From Gemmatimonadota bacterium (GTDB lineage Bacteria > Gemmatimonadota > Gemmatimonadetes > Gemmatimonadales > Gemmatimonadaceae), in contig JAQBPV010000422.1 in assembly GCA_028287345.1 (NCBI GenBank), forward strand, positions 1 to 61,702: DNA of 61,702 nucleotides, written 5' to 3'. The notes beneath the pieces were generated by a model. It saw only the letters and a list, made by a program, of their open reading frames with translations. It was not told the DNA's origin and ran no database searches. This document shows, one piece after another, positions 1-8,878 of this stretch. The position numbers and the translations under genes are program-made. Numbering within the stretch: position 1 is the stretch's first letter; each line of letters starts with the position of its first letter.

Positions 1-1
1 G

Positions 2-502
2 CTGATTCGTCACCTGCTTGCGATTGCGATGCTGCCGTTCGTCATGGCAGTGGTCGTTCCGGTTTGGTTGGCGCGGCGGAGCAATGTGAGCTTTGCGCCG
101 AGCGACAGCGGTTTGATCGTCGTGCAATTCGCTGGGCTGTGCTTGCTGGCCGTCGGGCTGACCCTCTTCGTGACATCGTTGCGGCGGTTCGCAGGAGACG
201 GCAAGGGCACGCTCGCTCCATGGGATCCCCCACGCAGGCTCGTCATCAGCGGCCCGTATCGTTACGTTCGCAATCCGATGATTTCGGGCGTCGTGTTCGT
301 GCTGTTGGGTGAAGCGCTGATGCTGCTGTCTCGGCCGCACGTGACCTGGGCCCTGACATTTCTGGTGATCAACGCCATTTACATCCCGCTGCTCGAAGAA
401 CCACAGTTGCGACAGCGGTTCGGTGCGTCATACGACGAGTACTGCAGACACGTTCCTCGGCTGCTGCCGCGACTTCGGCCGATCAAGGGGGATTCGACAT
501 GA
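2..502 (+). CDS. Isoprenylcysteine carboxyl methyltransferase (ICMT)-family membrane protein, 5' end outside window
   Basis: This is a small integral membrane protein of the ICMT/PEMT-like methyltransferase fold, which in bacteria methylates poorly defined substrates. The C-terminal half carries the family signature GPYRYVRNPM, which precedes the cofactor pocket, and the closing block EEPQLRQRFG...YDEYCRHVPR. At least three hydrophobic segments are visible. The frame is open to the first base and the residues before the first ATG (position 29) continue the first membrane helix, so the true start probably lies upstream of the window. The stop overlaps the next start codon (ATGA), so the two genes are translationally coupled. 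The family is clear and the substrate unknown. Confidence 0.85.
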   Translation: MIRHLLAIAMLPFVMAVVVPVWLARRSNVSFAPSDSGLIVVQFAGLCLLAVGLTLFVTSLRRFAGDGKGTLAPWDPPRRLVISGPYRYVRNPMISGVVFVLLGEALMLLSRPHVTWALTFLVINAIYIPLLEEPQLRQRFGASYDEYCRHVPRLLPRLRPIKGDST

Positions 503-1428
503 GAGAAGAAGCTCTTTCGCGTCGCAGGTTTCTCGCAGTCTCCGGCGCGGGCGCCGCCGTGCTGGCGAGTGGCGAATTGCTCGGCGGTGCGCTCGTGTCG
601 CCAGCGTACGCGAGCGAGATTGTTCCGCCGTTGCCCGCGCCAGCCAAGATTCCCATCGGCATCGAGCTCTACGCAGTGCGTGGGGAGCTCGCGAAGAACC
701 TGCCCGATACGCTGCGCGCAGTGTCGCAAATGGGCTATGAGGTGGTCGAGTTCTACGCACCGTATCTCGGCTGGACGTTCCCGTATGCGAAGGAAGTGCG
801 CTCGCGACTCGACGACCTCGGGCTTCGCTGCTACTCGACGCACAACTCCTTTCCGGCACTCACGCCGGGCGACACGATGACGAAGGCCATCGAGCTCAAT
901 CAGATCCTGGGCGCACGCCACATCATCCTGGCGTCGCCGCCGAATGCGACGAGCCTCGAGGACTGGATGCGCGTGAGCGGCCAGCTCGCGAACGCGTCGG
1001 AAGCGTTCAAGTCGCACGGACTGCTCGCTGGCTTCCACAACCACCGCATCGAGTGGAATCAGCTCGACGGCGGCAAGCGAGTGATGGACGTTCTCGCCGC
1101 GAATACACCACCGGAATTCGTCCTGCAATTCGACGTCGGCACATGCCTGGAGGCGGGAGTCGATCCCGTCGCATGGATCAACACGCACCCGGGGCGTATT
1201 CGCAGCCTACACCTCAAGGACTGGGCGCCCGGTGCTGACGCCGACCAGAAGGGCTTTCGCGTGCTCTTCGGCGAGGGCGTTGGACCATGGAAGGAGATCT
1301 TCGCCGCGGCCGAGGCGGTAGGCGGCGTGGAGTTCTACCTGATGGAGCAGGAGGGCAGCCGCTATTCGGAGCTCGAAACGGCGCAGCGCTGCCTCGACAC
1401 ATTTCGCACCATGCGAAAAGCCGCATAG
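499..1428 (+). CDS. Tat-exported sugar phosphate isomerase/epimerase-like protein (xylose isomerase-like TIM barrel)
   Basis: The 309-residue product begins with a twin-arginine signal (SRRRFLAVSG, then an alanine-rich hydrophobic core ending near SPAYAS), so it should be exported folded. The mature part is an AP-endonuclease-2/xylose-isomerase-like TIM barrel: IGIELYAVR at its start, GYEVVEFYAPY, the metal-site block GLLAGFHNHRIEWNQ, FVLQFDVGTCLEAG, HPGRIRSLHLKDW and a late FYLMEQEG strand. These supply the Glu/His/Asp residues that usually bind a divalent metal. Exported members are often annotated as sugar phosphate isomerases, but the real substrate is unknown. The start overlaps the previous stop, with an AGGGGG ribosome site upstream. 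Confidence 0.9.
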   Translation: MREEALSRRRFLAVSGAGAAVLASGELLGGALVSPAYASEIVPPLPAPAKIPIGIELYAVRGELAKNLPDTLRAVSQMGYEVVEFYAPYLGWTFPYAKEVRSRLDDLGLRCYSTHNSFPALTPGDTMTKAIELNQILGARHIILASPPNATSLEDWMRVSGQLANASEAFKSHGLLAGFHNHRIEWNQLDGGKRVMDVLAANTPPEFVLQFDVGTCLEAGVDPVAWINTHPGRIRSLHLKDWAPGADADQKGFRVLFGEGVGPWKEIFAAAEAVGGVEFYLMEQEGSRYSELETAQRCLDTFRTMRKAA

Positions 1429-1449
1429 CTCACTGGGCACGGGAGTCGA

Positions 1450-4400
1450 ATGGCCCGCGCATCGCTGCACCTCCGTCTGCTGAACGAGCTCGAAGTCAGT
1501 CGCGACGGACGCACGGTCGATCTGCCGAACTCGCGCAAGACGCGCGCACTGCTCGGATATCTCGCCGTCACGGCGAAGCCTGAGCGACGCGAGCGGCTGT
1601 GCGACTTGTTCTGGGACGGACCCAACGATCCGCGCGCTGCGCTCCGCTGGAGTCTCACGAAGCTGCGCGCGATGCTCGACGACGAGGACGTCCAACGGCT
1701 CGTCGCGACGCGCGAACAGGTGCAGTTCGAGCCACTGGGCGCGACCGTCGACGTCCACGACATTCGTGCGCGCGTCGGCGCATCCGCGGACGATTCGCCG
1801 CTCGACGTGCTGCGCGATGTCGCGCCGCAACTGCGCGGCGCGCTGCTCGCAGGACTCGACCTCCCCGATTGCTACGCCTACTCTGCGTGGCTGGCCGCCG
1901 AACGAGACGCCACGCGCAGGCTCCGGCAGTCGGTCTTGACGACGCTCGTACGCCGCCTCGCCAGTTTGCCCGACGAAGCGCTCGGCTACGCGCGCGAGCT
2001 CGTCGCGATCGACCCGTTCGACGACGCGGCGTACGCGTCGATCATCGAGCTGCTCGGCACACAGGGTCGCGTTCGCGAAGCGCGCACCGAATACGAGACG
2101 TGTCGGCGGATCATGAAGCAGGAGCTGGGGCGGGAGCCGAGTGCCGTGGTCGAGCGTGCACGGATCAAGCTGGAGGCGGAGAAGGAGCAGGTCCCTCGCT
2201 TCGCTCGGGACGACACGCGGGCTCGGGACGACCAGGCGCCGCGCGCACCCCGCGTATCGACGGGTATCAAGGCATCACCGGCTTCGCTCGTTGGACGCAG
2301 CGCGGAGCTCGCAGCGCTCAACGACATCGTCGAGCGGCGCAGCGCAGCAGTCGGCTGCGATGTCGTGCTCGTCACCGGCGAGCCCGGCATCGGCAAGTCG
2401 CGCATGCTCGAGGAGCTCGGCGCGATGGTGATGATGGCCGGAGGCGTCGTACTTCGGGGACGAGCGTTCGAGGCGGAGATGATTCGACCATATGGACCAT
2501 GGGTCGACGCGCTGCCCGACATCGTCGCGATACCGTCAGCGGAGAGTGGCGTTCGCGATCGCCACGACCTGTTCGAAACGGCACGACGCCTCATCTCAGC
2601 CAGTGCGCCAGGTGATGCCACTGTCACCGTGATCCTCGACGACCTGCAGTGGTTCGACGACTCGTCGGTGGCGCTGCTGCACTTCATCGCACGAGGGCCG
2701 AGCGACACACGCATCATCCTCGGCCTCAGTGCGAGGACGGCAACGCTCGCGTCCAACTCGGCGGCACTCACCGCCGTGCGGGCGCTGCGACGGACGGGAC
2801 GACTCCGCGAGCTGGCACTCGGTCCGCTCAGTGACATCGACATCGCGACGTTGGCGGCGTCAGTCAATTCGGAGGTCGATGCGGGGCAGGTCGCTGCGGC
2901 GAGTGGGGGGAATCCGCTGTACGCGCTCGCCGTGACGCGCAGTCTCGCGGCCGGCGACACCGCGGTGCCGGGCTCCATCGACTCGATCATCGACGAGCAT
3001 CTCGCCACGCTGAACGACCGCGCGCGCGAGCTCATCATGTGGGCGGCCGCGCTGGGCACGAGCTTCACTCCGACGACGCTCGGCTGCGCCGCCGATTGTC
3101 CGACGGCGGAGTTGTTCGTCGCGCTCGAGGAGTTGGAGCTCCATGGCGTGATTCATCCGGCCGCTGCAGCGACAGCGTACGATTTCTCGCACGACCTCGT
3201 GCGTCGCGCCGCGTACGAGCGAATCTTTCCGGCTCGGCGACGCGCGATGCATCTCGCCATCGCGCAACGGTTGGTCGCGCTCGACGATCCGCGTGGAGCG
3301 CTTGCTGGCGACGTGGCGGCTCAGGCAATCGCAGGTGGCGACCCCGAGCTCGCGGCGCGTGCGTGTGCCCGGGCAGCCGACCACTGCGTGCGCGTGTTCG
3401 CCTTCGAAGAGGCGCGCGCGCTCGCGACGCGCGGGCTCGAGGCGCTTGCGAATCCGTCGACGCGCGAGCTCGTGCCCCACCGCCGCCGCATTGCCCTCGA
3501 GACGGAGCTGCAGAGTATTCGCGTCCACGCCGGCGGTGCACGCGGCAACGAGAGCGAGACGCAGGTGGCGCTCCATCGCCTCGCCGAAGAGGCCACGTCG
3601 CTCGGTCTGCACGCGCAGGTGCACACCGCTCACTATCTCGAATCGTTCATCCATTTCGTCGGCGGCGACTGGGCGCGCGCGGAAGCCGACACCCGGCTCG
3701 CGATCGACGCGGGACGCGGTGCAGACGAAGAGACGGCGGTGCGATCGCTGGCACTGTCGGGGCGATGCCTGGCGTCGATAGAGCGTGATCTCACGCTGGC
3801 GCGGTCTCTTCTCGACGAATCGAGCAGCCGGGCGGCAGCTCTCGGCCTGCGTTTCCTCGATCTTCCCTGGGGCCGCGGAATCCTGCTGCATCACGAAGGA
3901 AACCTCGACGAAGCGGTGGCGGAGTTCGTGCTCGTAGTGCGCGAAGCGCGTGCACAGGACCAACATTGGCCGCTGTCGGACTGCCTGGTGCGGCTGGCCT
4001 GCATCGAGCTGGAGCGCGGACGGTTTGCCGAGGCGCGGAAGTATTGCGCGGATCTGGCACCCGTCGCGGCGCGGCTGGGCGAGGCGAGCGAGAAGCCCTT
4101 CGGCGAAGCCATCGATGCGTTGGCCGCGCTCTCGACGTCGAGTGACGGCGACACAGCCAATGTGGCGGCAAGTGCACAGCTCGACTGCGCGCTGCGCGCT
4201 CTCGACGAACTCGATGCGAAGGGTTCCAAGAGCTACGTGTTGAATGCAGTTGCTGCGTGGCATCTCGCTCACGGCCGGAATGTCGAAGCCGGGAAGGCGG
4301 CGACGACGGCACTCGACGCGAGCGAGACCGTGGGACGACGCAGCGAGGCAATCGTCGCACGAGCGCTGCTGGCGCGCGCGGCACTGCGCGAAGGGCGACT

Positions 4401-4578
4401 GGAAGAGGCGGCGCAGCTGTCCGATCTCAATGCCGCCGAGGCGCGTGAGGGCGACCTGCCGAGTGCTCGCGCGCGTGTGGCCATGGCGGCGGGAGGGACG
4501 GTGTCCGTATCCGCGAGCGACCTGCGTCTTTCAAATACAACGCTGGCTCCAACGCCCAACCCAACGCCGGCCCGCTAA
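1450..4578 (+). CDS. BTAD (SARP/AfsR-like) transcriptional regulator with AAA ATPase and TPR-like C-terminus
   Basis: This 1042-residue protein has three parts. Residues 1-95 are an OmpR-like winged helix (LLNELEVSRDGR, LFWDGPNDPRAALRWSLTKLR). Residues 95-250 are a bacterial transcriptional activation domain, ending in the typical GREPSAVVERARIKLE. An AAA_16-type ATPase follows, with Walker A GEPGIGKS near residue 310 and Walker B VILDDLQW near residue 395. The rest is helical TPR-like repeat. Large SARP/MalT-like activators of this kind switch on transcription after ligand or partner binding. A GGGAG ribosome site precedes the ATG. The neighbouring secreted isomerase-like protein, DUF4242 protein and DsrE-like protein are possible targets, which is inference. 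Confidence 0.9.
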   Translation: MARASLHLRLLNELEVSRDGRTVDLPNSRKTRALLGYLAVTAKPERRERLCDLFWDGPNDPRAALRWSLTKLRAMLDDEDVQRLVATREQVQFEPLGATVDVHDIRARVGASADDSPLDVLRDVAPQLRGALLAGLDLPDCYAYSAWLAAERDATRRLRQSVLTTLVRRLASLPDEALGYARELVAIDPFDDAAYASIIELLGTQGRVREARTEYETCRRIMKQELGREPSAVVERARIKLEAEKEQVPRFARDDTRARDDQAPRAPRVSTGIKASPASLVGRSAELAALNDIVERRSAAVGCDVVLVTGEPGIGKSRMLEELGAMVMMAGGVVLRGRAFEAEMIRPYGPWVDALPDIVAIPSAESGVRDRHDLFETARRLISASAPGDATVTVILDDLQWFDDSSVALLHFIARGPSDTRIILGLSARTATLASNSAALTAVRALRRTGRLRELALGPLSDIDIATLAASVNSEVDAGQVAAASGGNPLYALAVTRSLAAGDTAVPGSIDSIIDEHLATLNDRARELIMWAAALGTSFTPTTLGCAADCPTAELFVALEELELHGVIHPAAAATAYDFSHDLVRRAAYERIFPARRRAMHLAIAQRLVALDDPRGALAGDVAAQAIAGGDPELAARACARAADHCVRVFAFEEARALATRGLEALANPSTRELVPHRRRIALETELQSIRVHAGGARGNESETQVALHRLAEEATSLGLHAQVHTAHYLESFIHFVGGDWARAEADTRLAIDAGRGADEETAVRSLALSGRCLASIERDLTLARSLLDESSSRAAALGLRFLDLPWGRGILLHHEGNLDEAVAEFVLVVREARAQDQHWPLSDCLVRLACIELERGRFAEARKYCADLAPVAARLGEASEKPFGEAIDALAALSTSSDGDTANVAASAQLDCALRALDELDAKGSKSYVLNAVAAWHLAHGRNVEAGKAATTALDASETVGRRSEAIVARALLARAALREGRLEEAAQLSDLNAAEAREGDLPSARARVAMAAGGTVSVSASDLRLSNTTLAPTPNPTPAR

Positions 4579-4618
4579 CCTCACGCCTGTCCGGAACAAC
4601 GATCGTCGGAGGGCGTCG

Positions 4619-4918
4619 ATGGCGAATGGAGCGAGGGTCGAGCACCTGATCGTCGAACAGACCTTTGCCGAGCCCCTGAGCGACGAGGAGCATTCGTCTG
4701 GCGCTCGGCGTCTCGACGATTGCCTCGCGAGCCATGGGGCGCGATGGCTTCGTTCGTACATGTCGACGGACCATCGTCGCATGATCTGCGAGTTCGAAGC
4801 GCCGGATGCCGAAGCCGTTCGCATGTCGTTTCGCTCGGCGGGTGTCGAGTTCGTGCGAGTGTGGGCGGCGGAGGTGTACTCGCTCGACACGGCGCAGCCG
4901 GCGACCTCGCCGCTGTAG
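4619..4918 (+). CDS. DUF4242 family small protein (nickel-binding-like)
   Basis: A 99-residue cytoplasmic protein. LIVEQTFAEPLSDEE at the N-terminus, RWLRSYMSTDHRRMICEFEAPDAEA in the middle (here split: RWLRSYMSTDH, RRMICEFEAP) and a final GVEFVRVWAAEVY match the DUF4242/SCO4226-like pattern, a ferredoxin-like fold. One characterised relative binds nickel, but the role of the family is not settled. The frame stays open far upstream. The chosen ATG is the one preceded at proper spacing by GGAGGG, and it gives the usual family length. The gene lies 40 bases after the BTAD regulator on the same strand. Confidence 0.8.
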   Translation: MANGARVEHLIVEQTFAEPLSDEEHSSGARRLDDCLASHGARWLRSYMSTDHRRMICEFEAPDAEAVRMSFRSAGVEFVRVWAAEVYSLDTAQPATSPL

Positions 4919-4972
4919 CACCGAAGACACACACATTGCTCCCGCGCGCGGCGCGAGGGGCGGGAGGAAGGT

Positions 4973-5659
4973 ATGCCGACAACGATCGAGAGCTCCACGA
5001 GTGGACGACGCGGTTTCCTTGGACAACTCGCGGCCAGAGCGGCGGCTGGAGCGGGAGCTCTCGGACTCGCCGGCGGGATGTTCGCGCGCCCTGGTTCGCT
5101 CGCGGCCGCAACCGTCGACGAGCCGAGTCCCGACGCGGAGAAGTGGCTGGACGGGCTCAAGGGTAAACACCGCCAGTTGGTAGATGCCTACAGTCCGAAC
5201 GAGGGCTTCCCACTCGGCTTCGCGCACAACTTCCTCGCGACGCAGGCGCCGGGTCAGACCGCAGGCGCGGTGATCGTGCTACGCCACTTCGCGATGCCGA
5301 TCGGCATGAATCACGACATCTGGGCGAGGTACAAGGTCGGCGAGGCGTTCAAGGTCACCGATCCAGCGACGAAAGCGATCGCAGTGAGGAATCCGTACTA
5401 CCAACCGCCGACGGGCGTGTTGTTCGCGGACGACATTGCAGTGGACCGTCTTCTACAGCGCGACGTGATCATCGGCGCATGCAACGTAGCGCTGACGGTG
5501 ATCAGCGGGATGCTCGCCGGTAACGCGGGTGTGAGCAAGGAGGTTGCGTTGGCGGAGTGGAAGGCGGGGCTCATTCCCGGCGTGGCTATCCTGCCGTCGG
5601 GTGTGTGGGGTGTGAACCGTGCGCAGGAAAAGGGCTGTACGTATTGCGCGGGCGGCTGA
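4973..5659 (+). CDS. Tat-exported DsrE-like protein with C-terminal CxxC
   Basis: This 228-residue protein has a twin-arginine leader (SGRRGFLGQLA, an alanine/glycine core and a cut near PGSLAAA). The mature part resembles DsrE/DsrF-type sulfur-relay folds: GAVIVLRHFAMPIGMNHDIW, a variable middle, GACNVALTVISGML, then LIPGVAILPSGVWGVNRAQEKGC. It ends in CTYCAGG, so two cysteines in CxxC spacing sit almost at the C-terminus. An extracytoplasmic thiol or redox function is inferred from this. A strong GGGAGGAAGG ribosome site precedes the ATG and a hairpin terminator follows the stop. The family assignment is moderate; automated annotation may call it only a twin-arginine signal protein. Confidence 0.65.
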   Translation: MPTTIESSTSGRRGFLGQLAARAAAGAGALGLAGGMFARPGSLAAATVDEPSPDAEKWLDGLKGKHRQLVDAYSPNEGFPLGFAHNFLATQAPGQTAGAVIVLRHFAMPIGMNHDIWARYKVGEAFKVTDPATKAIAVRNPYYQPPTGVLFADDIAVDRLLQRDVIIGACNVALTVISGMLAGNAGVSKEVALAEWKAGLIPGVAILPSGVWGVNRAQEKGCTYCAGG

Positions 5660-5663
5660 TTCG

Positions 5664-5717
5664 CCGAAAAGCGTGTACACGGGCGGCCACCGACGAGGTG
5701 GCCGTTCGTGTTTTCGG
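5664..5717 (+). terminator. Rho-independent terminator after the DsrE-like gene
   Basis: The inner stem CGGCCACC (5684-5691) pairs with GGTGGCCG (5697-5704) across a 5-base loop. The outer arms CCGAAAA (5664-5670) and TTTTCGG (5711-5717) are also perfectly complementary. This gives the classic A-run, GC stem, T-run layout. It sits just after the stop at 5659 and ends the operon from the left edge. Confidence 0.8.
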
Positions 5718-5806
5718 CGCGCGCGTCATGGGGTCCCGGCGTCGCAATGTGTCTGAATGCATGACGACCGATCGTCAGGTCGCACGCTCATGGCCCAACT
5801 GAACTC

Positions 5807-7525
5807 ATGTCGCAGCCCTCGAAACTCATCGCTGTCCTTCTCGTCTGCGCGGCCTGGGGCCTCGAGTCGTGCTCGGACGCATCGACGTCCTCCGTCACGA
5901 CGGGCGCTGCGCAGAACGGTTCCGTGCCAACAACCTGTGCAGCAGCCCAAACACTGAGTCCTGGCCAGGTGGTCACGGGCCTTTCCGGTTCCAGCGTATG
6001 CGTCGGAGGCATTGCGACGGCGGCCGAATACGCGCTCGTCGCGTTCAATGGCGCACCGACCGCCACCGCGACGTTCAATGTTTCCGCCACAGGAGTCACG
6101 GCGCCCAGCGCATCCACGTCGGCCATCCCGATACCGGATGAGACGGCATCGCTGTCGTCGGGTCTCGCATCACTGTCGCCACCATTCCGTGCCTCTCGCG
6201 CATTCGAGATCGGGCTTCGTCTGCGCGAGCGCGCCGCGCTGCCGTCGCTGATCCCTTCGGCACGCACGTGGGTGCGGAATCGCAGCGCGACGGGAGCGCT
6301 CCGCGACGCGATCCCGTCGAGCGTAACGGTCGGGCAACTGCTCCGGTTGAACGCGAACGCCGACGTCGCCTGCGGCTCTCCCTCGTATCACACCGGTCGC
6401 GTTGTCGCGGTGACCACGAAGGCGATCGTCGTGGCAGACACGGCGAATCCCGCGGGGGGGTATACCGATGCGGAGTATGCCGCGGTCGGCAATACGTTCG
6501 ACACCGTGGTGGATCCCCTCGACCGAGCCGCGTTCGGCGACCCGTCGGACATCGACGGCAACGGCCGCGTGTTGCTGTTCTTCACCAAGGCGGTAAATGA
6601 CCTGACACCTGCGAGTAGCACCTCGTACGTGGGCGGGTTCTTCTACTCCCGCGACCTCTTCCCGGCTACCGCCAGCGTTGGCAACGATTCCTGCGCCGGC
6701 AGCAACATGGGAGAGATGTTCTACCTGATGGTGCCCGACCCATCGCGCGGAGGATCGTTCACCAAGGCGAACGTCACCACCGAAGTAACGGCCACGGTCG
6801 CACACGAATATCAGCATCTCATCAATGCGTCGCGACGCATGTATGTGAATACGGCAGCGACCGACTTCGAGGAGACGTGGCTCGACGAAGGACTCGCGCA
6901 CATCGCCGAGGAGCTACTGTTTTACCGCATCTCGGGGCTGAGCCCGCGCCAGAACATCGACGCCGCTGCACTACGCGCGTCGACCGCCACGGTCGCGGCG
7001 TTCAACAACTTTCAGATCAGCAACTTCGGCAGATATGAGGAATACCTGAACGCTCCGTCAGCATATTCTCCGTACGCCGAAAACGACTCGCTCGCGACGC
7101 GCGGAGCGACGTGGGCCTTTCTCCGCTACACGGATGATCATCGCGCGAGCTCCGATGGTACCACGTGGTACAGCCTGGTGAATTCGACGACGACGGGTAT
7201 CGCGAATCTCCAGAGTGTCTTCGGGTCGAACGTCATCGCTGAATTGAGAGACTGGGGCGTGTCGGTGCTGGCAGACGACATCACCGGCGTCGATGCACAG
7301 TTCCAACAGCAAAGCTGGAATTTCCGCTCGGTGTACGCGGTACTCGACAACACCAGCGTCTTTCCGGTCACGACGCTTTCGGCCGCGTCCGGCGCTCGCT
7401 CGGTCAGTCTCGTGCGCGGTGCGAACGTCTACCTGCGATTCGCGGTCGCGGCAGGAGAATCAGGAACGGTGCAATGGACGTCGGCGCCATCGACGGTGCA
7501 GTTCACGCTGGTTCGGATCAAGTAG
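5807..7525 (+). CDS. Secreted M30 (hyicolysin-like) zinc metallopeptidase
   Basis: A 572-residue exported protein. The N-terminus has a hydrophobic signal (LIAVLLVCAAWGLESC) with a weak lipobox, so it may be a lipoprotein. A region rich in Ser, Thr and Ala follows. The catalytic part contains VAHEYQHLINAS near residue 335, a HExxH zinc motif in the HEYQH form typical of peptidase family M30, and EETWLDEGLAHIAEE about 20 residues later, which supplies the downstream zinc-binding Glu. Upstream blocks IDGNGRVLLFFTKAV and SYVGGFFYSRDLFP also match that family. The C-terminal 100 residues look like a beta-rich add-on domain. The gene is monocistronic, between a terminator and a convergent gene. 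The substrate is unknown. Confidence 0.8.
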   Translation: MSQPSKLIAVLLVCAAWGLESCSDASTSSVTTGAAQNGSVPTTCAAAQTLSPGQVVTGLSGSSVCVGGIATAAEYALVAFNGAPTATATFNVSATGVTAPSASTSAIPIPDETASLSSGLASLSPPFRASRAFEIGLRLRERAALPSLIPSARTWVRNRSATGALRDAIPSSVTVGQLLRLNANADVACGSPSYHTGRVVAVTTKAIVVADTANPAGGYTDAEYAAVGNTFDTVVDPLDRAAFGDPSDIDGNGRVLLFFTKAVNDLTPASSTSYVGGFFYSRDLFPATASVGNDSCAGSNMGEMFYLMVPDPSRGGSFTKANVTTEVTATVAHEYQHLINASRRMYVNTAATDFEETWLDEGLAHIAEELLFYRISGLSPRQNIDAAALRASTATVAAFNNFQISNFGRYEEYLNAPSAYSPYAENDSLATRGATWAFLRYTDDHRASSDGTTWYSLVNSTTTGIANLQSVFGSNVIAELRDWGVSVLADDITGVDAQFQQQSWNFRSVYAVLDNTSVFPVTTLSAASGARSVSLVRGANVYLRFAVAAGESGTVQWTSAPSTVQFTLVRIK

Positions 7526-7541
7526 CTGCGGCGATCGCCGG

Positions 7542-8030
7542 TCAGAAGCGACTGTTGTGCCACCACACTGCGCGGCTCAACAATCCATCGGCGGAGAATT
7601 GCAGCGGCACTCCGACGGCGAACGCTCCTGCGCCCAGGATGCCCACCACGCGGTCGGTGCCGTGCAATCCGCCACTCACCTGTCGTACTCCGGCGTAGCC
7701 GAGCAACAGCACGCCGACGTCCGTGAACGCAGCCGCGGTGCGTCGTACACGAAACGCCTTCGTCGCATACGAAATTGCCGAGTCGCTTCCGGCGAACGAC
7801 CCATCGACGCGATGCGGCCAGAAGAAGCCGAGGCTCGCGACGCGCCGACCCGTCGCGCCATCGACGACGTCGAGACCATTCCACGCGGGCGCGATGCCCA
7901 GCGCACACTGCAGATACGTGCACGCGGCGGAGCGCGGTACAGTCGCCGCCAACGGAGCTCGAGCCACCTGCGCCGTCAGCGGAGCGGAGAACAACAGCGT
8001 CGACAGCATGCCCAGTACAATGTTCTTCAT
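7542..8030 (-). CDS. Small exported protein of unknown function, partner of the DUF6920-type protein
   Basis: A 162-residue product with a clear signal peptide (MKNIVLGMLSTLLFSAPLTAQ). I do not recognise the mature domain. It has a Cys-containing segment (ACTYLQCALGIAPAWNG), a DVVDGATGRRVASLGFF strand and two glycine-rich hydrophobic segments near the C-terminus (DVGVLLLGYAG, RVVGILGAGAFAVGV) that could be membrane helices. The start was chosen because it begins the signal peptide and overlaps the upstream stop by 4 bases; the longer open frame upstream reads as basic low-complexity sequence. The tight coupling suggests it acts with the DUF6920-type protein, perhaps at the inner membrane. Confidence 0.65.
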   Translation of the reverse strand: MKNIVLGMLSTLLFSAPLTAQVARAPLAATVPRSAACTYLQCALGIAPAWNGLDVVDGATGRRVASLGFFWPHRVDGSFAGSDSAISYATKAFRVRRTAAAFTDVGVLLLGYAGVRQVSGGLHGTDRVVGILGAGAFAVGVPLQFSADGLLSRAVWWHNSRF

Positions 8031-8878
8031 GCGGCGAGCTCGAACGCGATGTTCGTCGTGCGGCCGCGGAAATACGACATCACGCCGCCGCCCACGATCC
8101 AGGCAACCTCGGCGTACATCGGCACCATCATTCCTTGCGCGCTTCTGTAATCGCCGAAGCGACCGACCCAAGGTGTGAGCACCGCTGTCTCTCCGACGCC
8201 GCGATAGCGGAGCGCGGACACGCGATCGATCTCGCCCCGCGGGCCGAAATGAAACACCGCCGAAACCGTGGTGCCCTGATCGGTCATCGTTACGCGTGCG
8301 CTGTCGTCGTCTACCGGCGACCACTGGACACCACTGCTCGGCAACAACGCGGTGGGCATCATCACGGCCTCGGCGAGATAGCGCAGCAGTTCACCGGCGG
8401 CGAGCTCGGGGGTGCCATGCTCGTTCACGACAGGTACGACGCTGACGGCGCGCGCATTGATGCCGCCCTCGCCGTGGAGATACCTGTCGGCGACCTTCAC
8501 ATTCACCAACGGTGCGACGTTTATTTCCGCGTCCCACACGAAGGCGCGTGGCGACGTGCTGAAGTGCTGCACGGCCGTGAACGCGTGCCAGCCGCCGCCG
8601 AGACGCAGACGAAATTCGCCCTGCGACTTGGCGTGTGCGGCGACCACTATCGGCTGCGCCGGACTCAGCGCGAACGCAAAGTAGCGTTGCACGGGACGCG
8701 GCAGCTGCGCCAGTTGCTCTGTATGAAAGCGACCGATGCTGGGTGCCGCAAAGCGCGCATCGGCAGCCATCCTCCCGAGCAGCCGATGCACCACGCGTCG
8801 CCATGAGAGCTCGCCGCCGACCAATGCGATCGCGAGAACGATGGGCACGCCGAGCAGGACGACGCCAATGCTGTTCAT
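8027..8878 (-). CDS. DUF6920 (formerly DUF6544) family membrane-anchored protein
   Basis: A 283-residue protein with one N-terminal membrane helix (IGVVLLGVPIVLAIALVGG). The block LAQLPRPVQRYFAFAL is the hallmark of the DUF6544/DUF6920 family. Later features are a beta-rich core with QGEFRLRLGGGWHAFTAVQHF, GEGGINARAVSVVPVV, ELLRYLAEAVMMPTALLP and a closing TTNIAFEL strand. The family resembles lipoprotein carriers but no function is established. It overlaps by 4 bases both the universal stress gene upstream and the small exported gene downstream, so the three form one transcription unit. Confidence 0.8.
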   Translation of the reverse strand: MNSIGVVLLGVPIVLAIALVGGELSWRRVVHRLLGRMAADARFAAPSIGRFHTEQLAQLPRPVQRYFAFALSPAQPIVVAAHAKSQGEFRLRLGGGWHAFTAVQHFSTSPRAFVWDAEINVAPLVNVKVADRYLHGEGGINARAVSVVPVVNEHGTPELAAGELLRYLAEAVMMPTALLPSSGVQWSPVDDDSARVTMTDQGTTVSAVFHFGPRGEIDRVSALRYRGVGETAVLTPWVGRFGDYRSAQGMMVPMYAEVAWIVGGGVMSYFRGRTTNIAFELAA

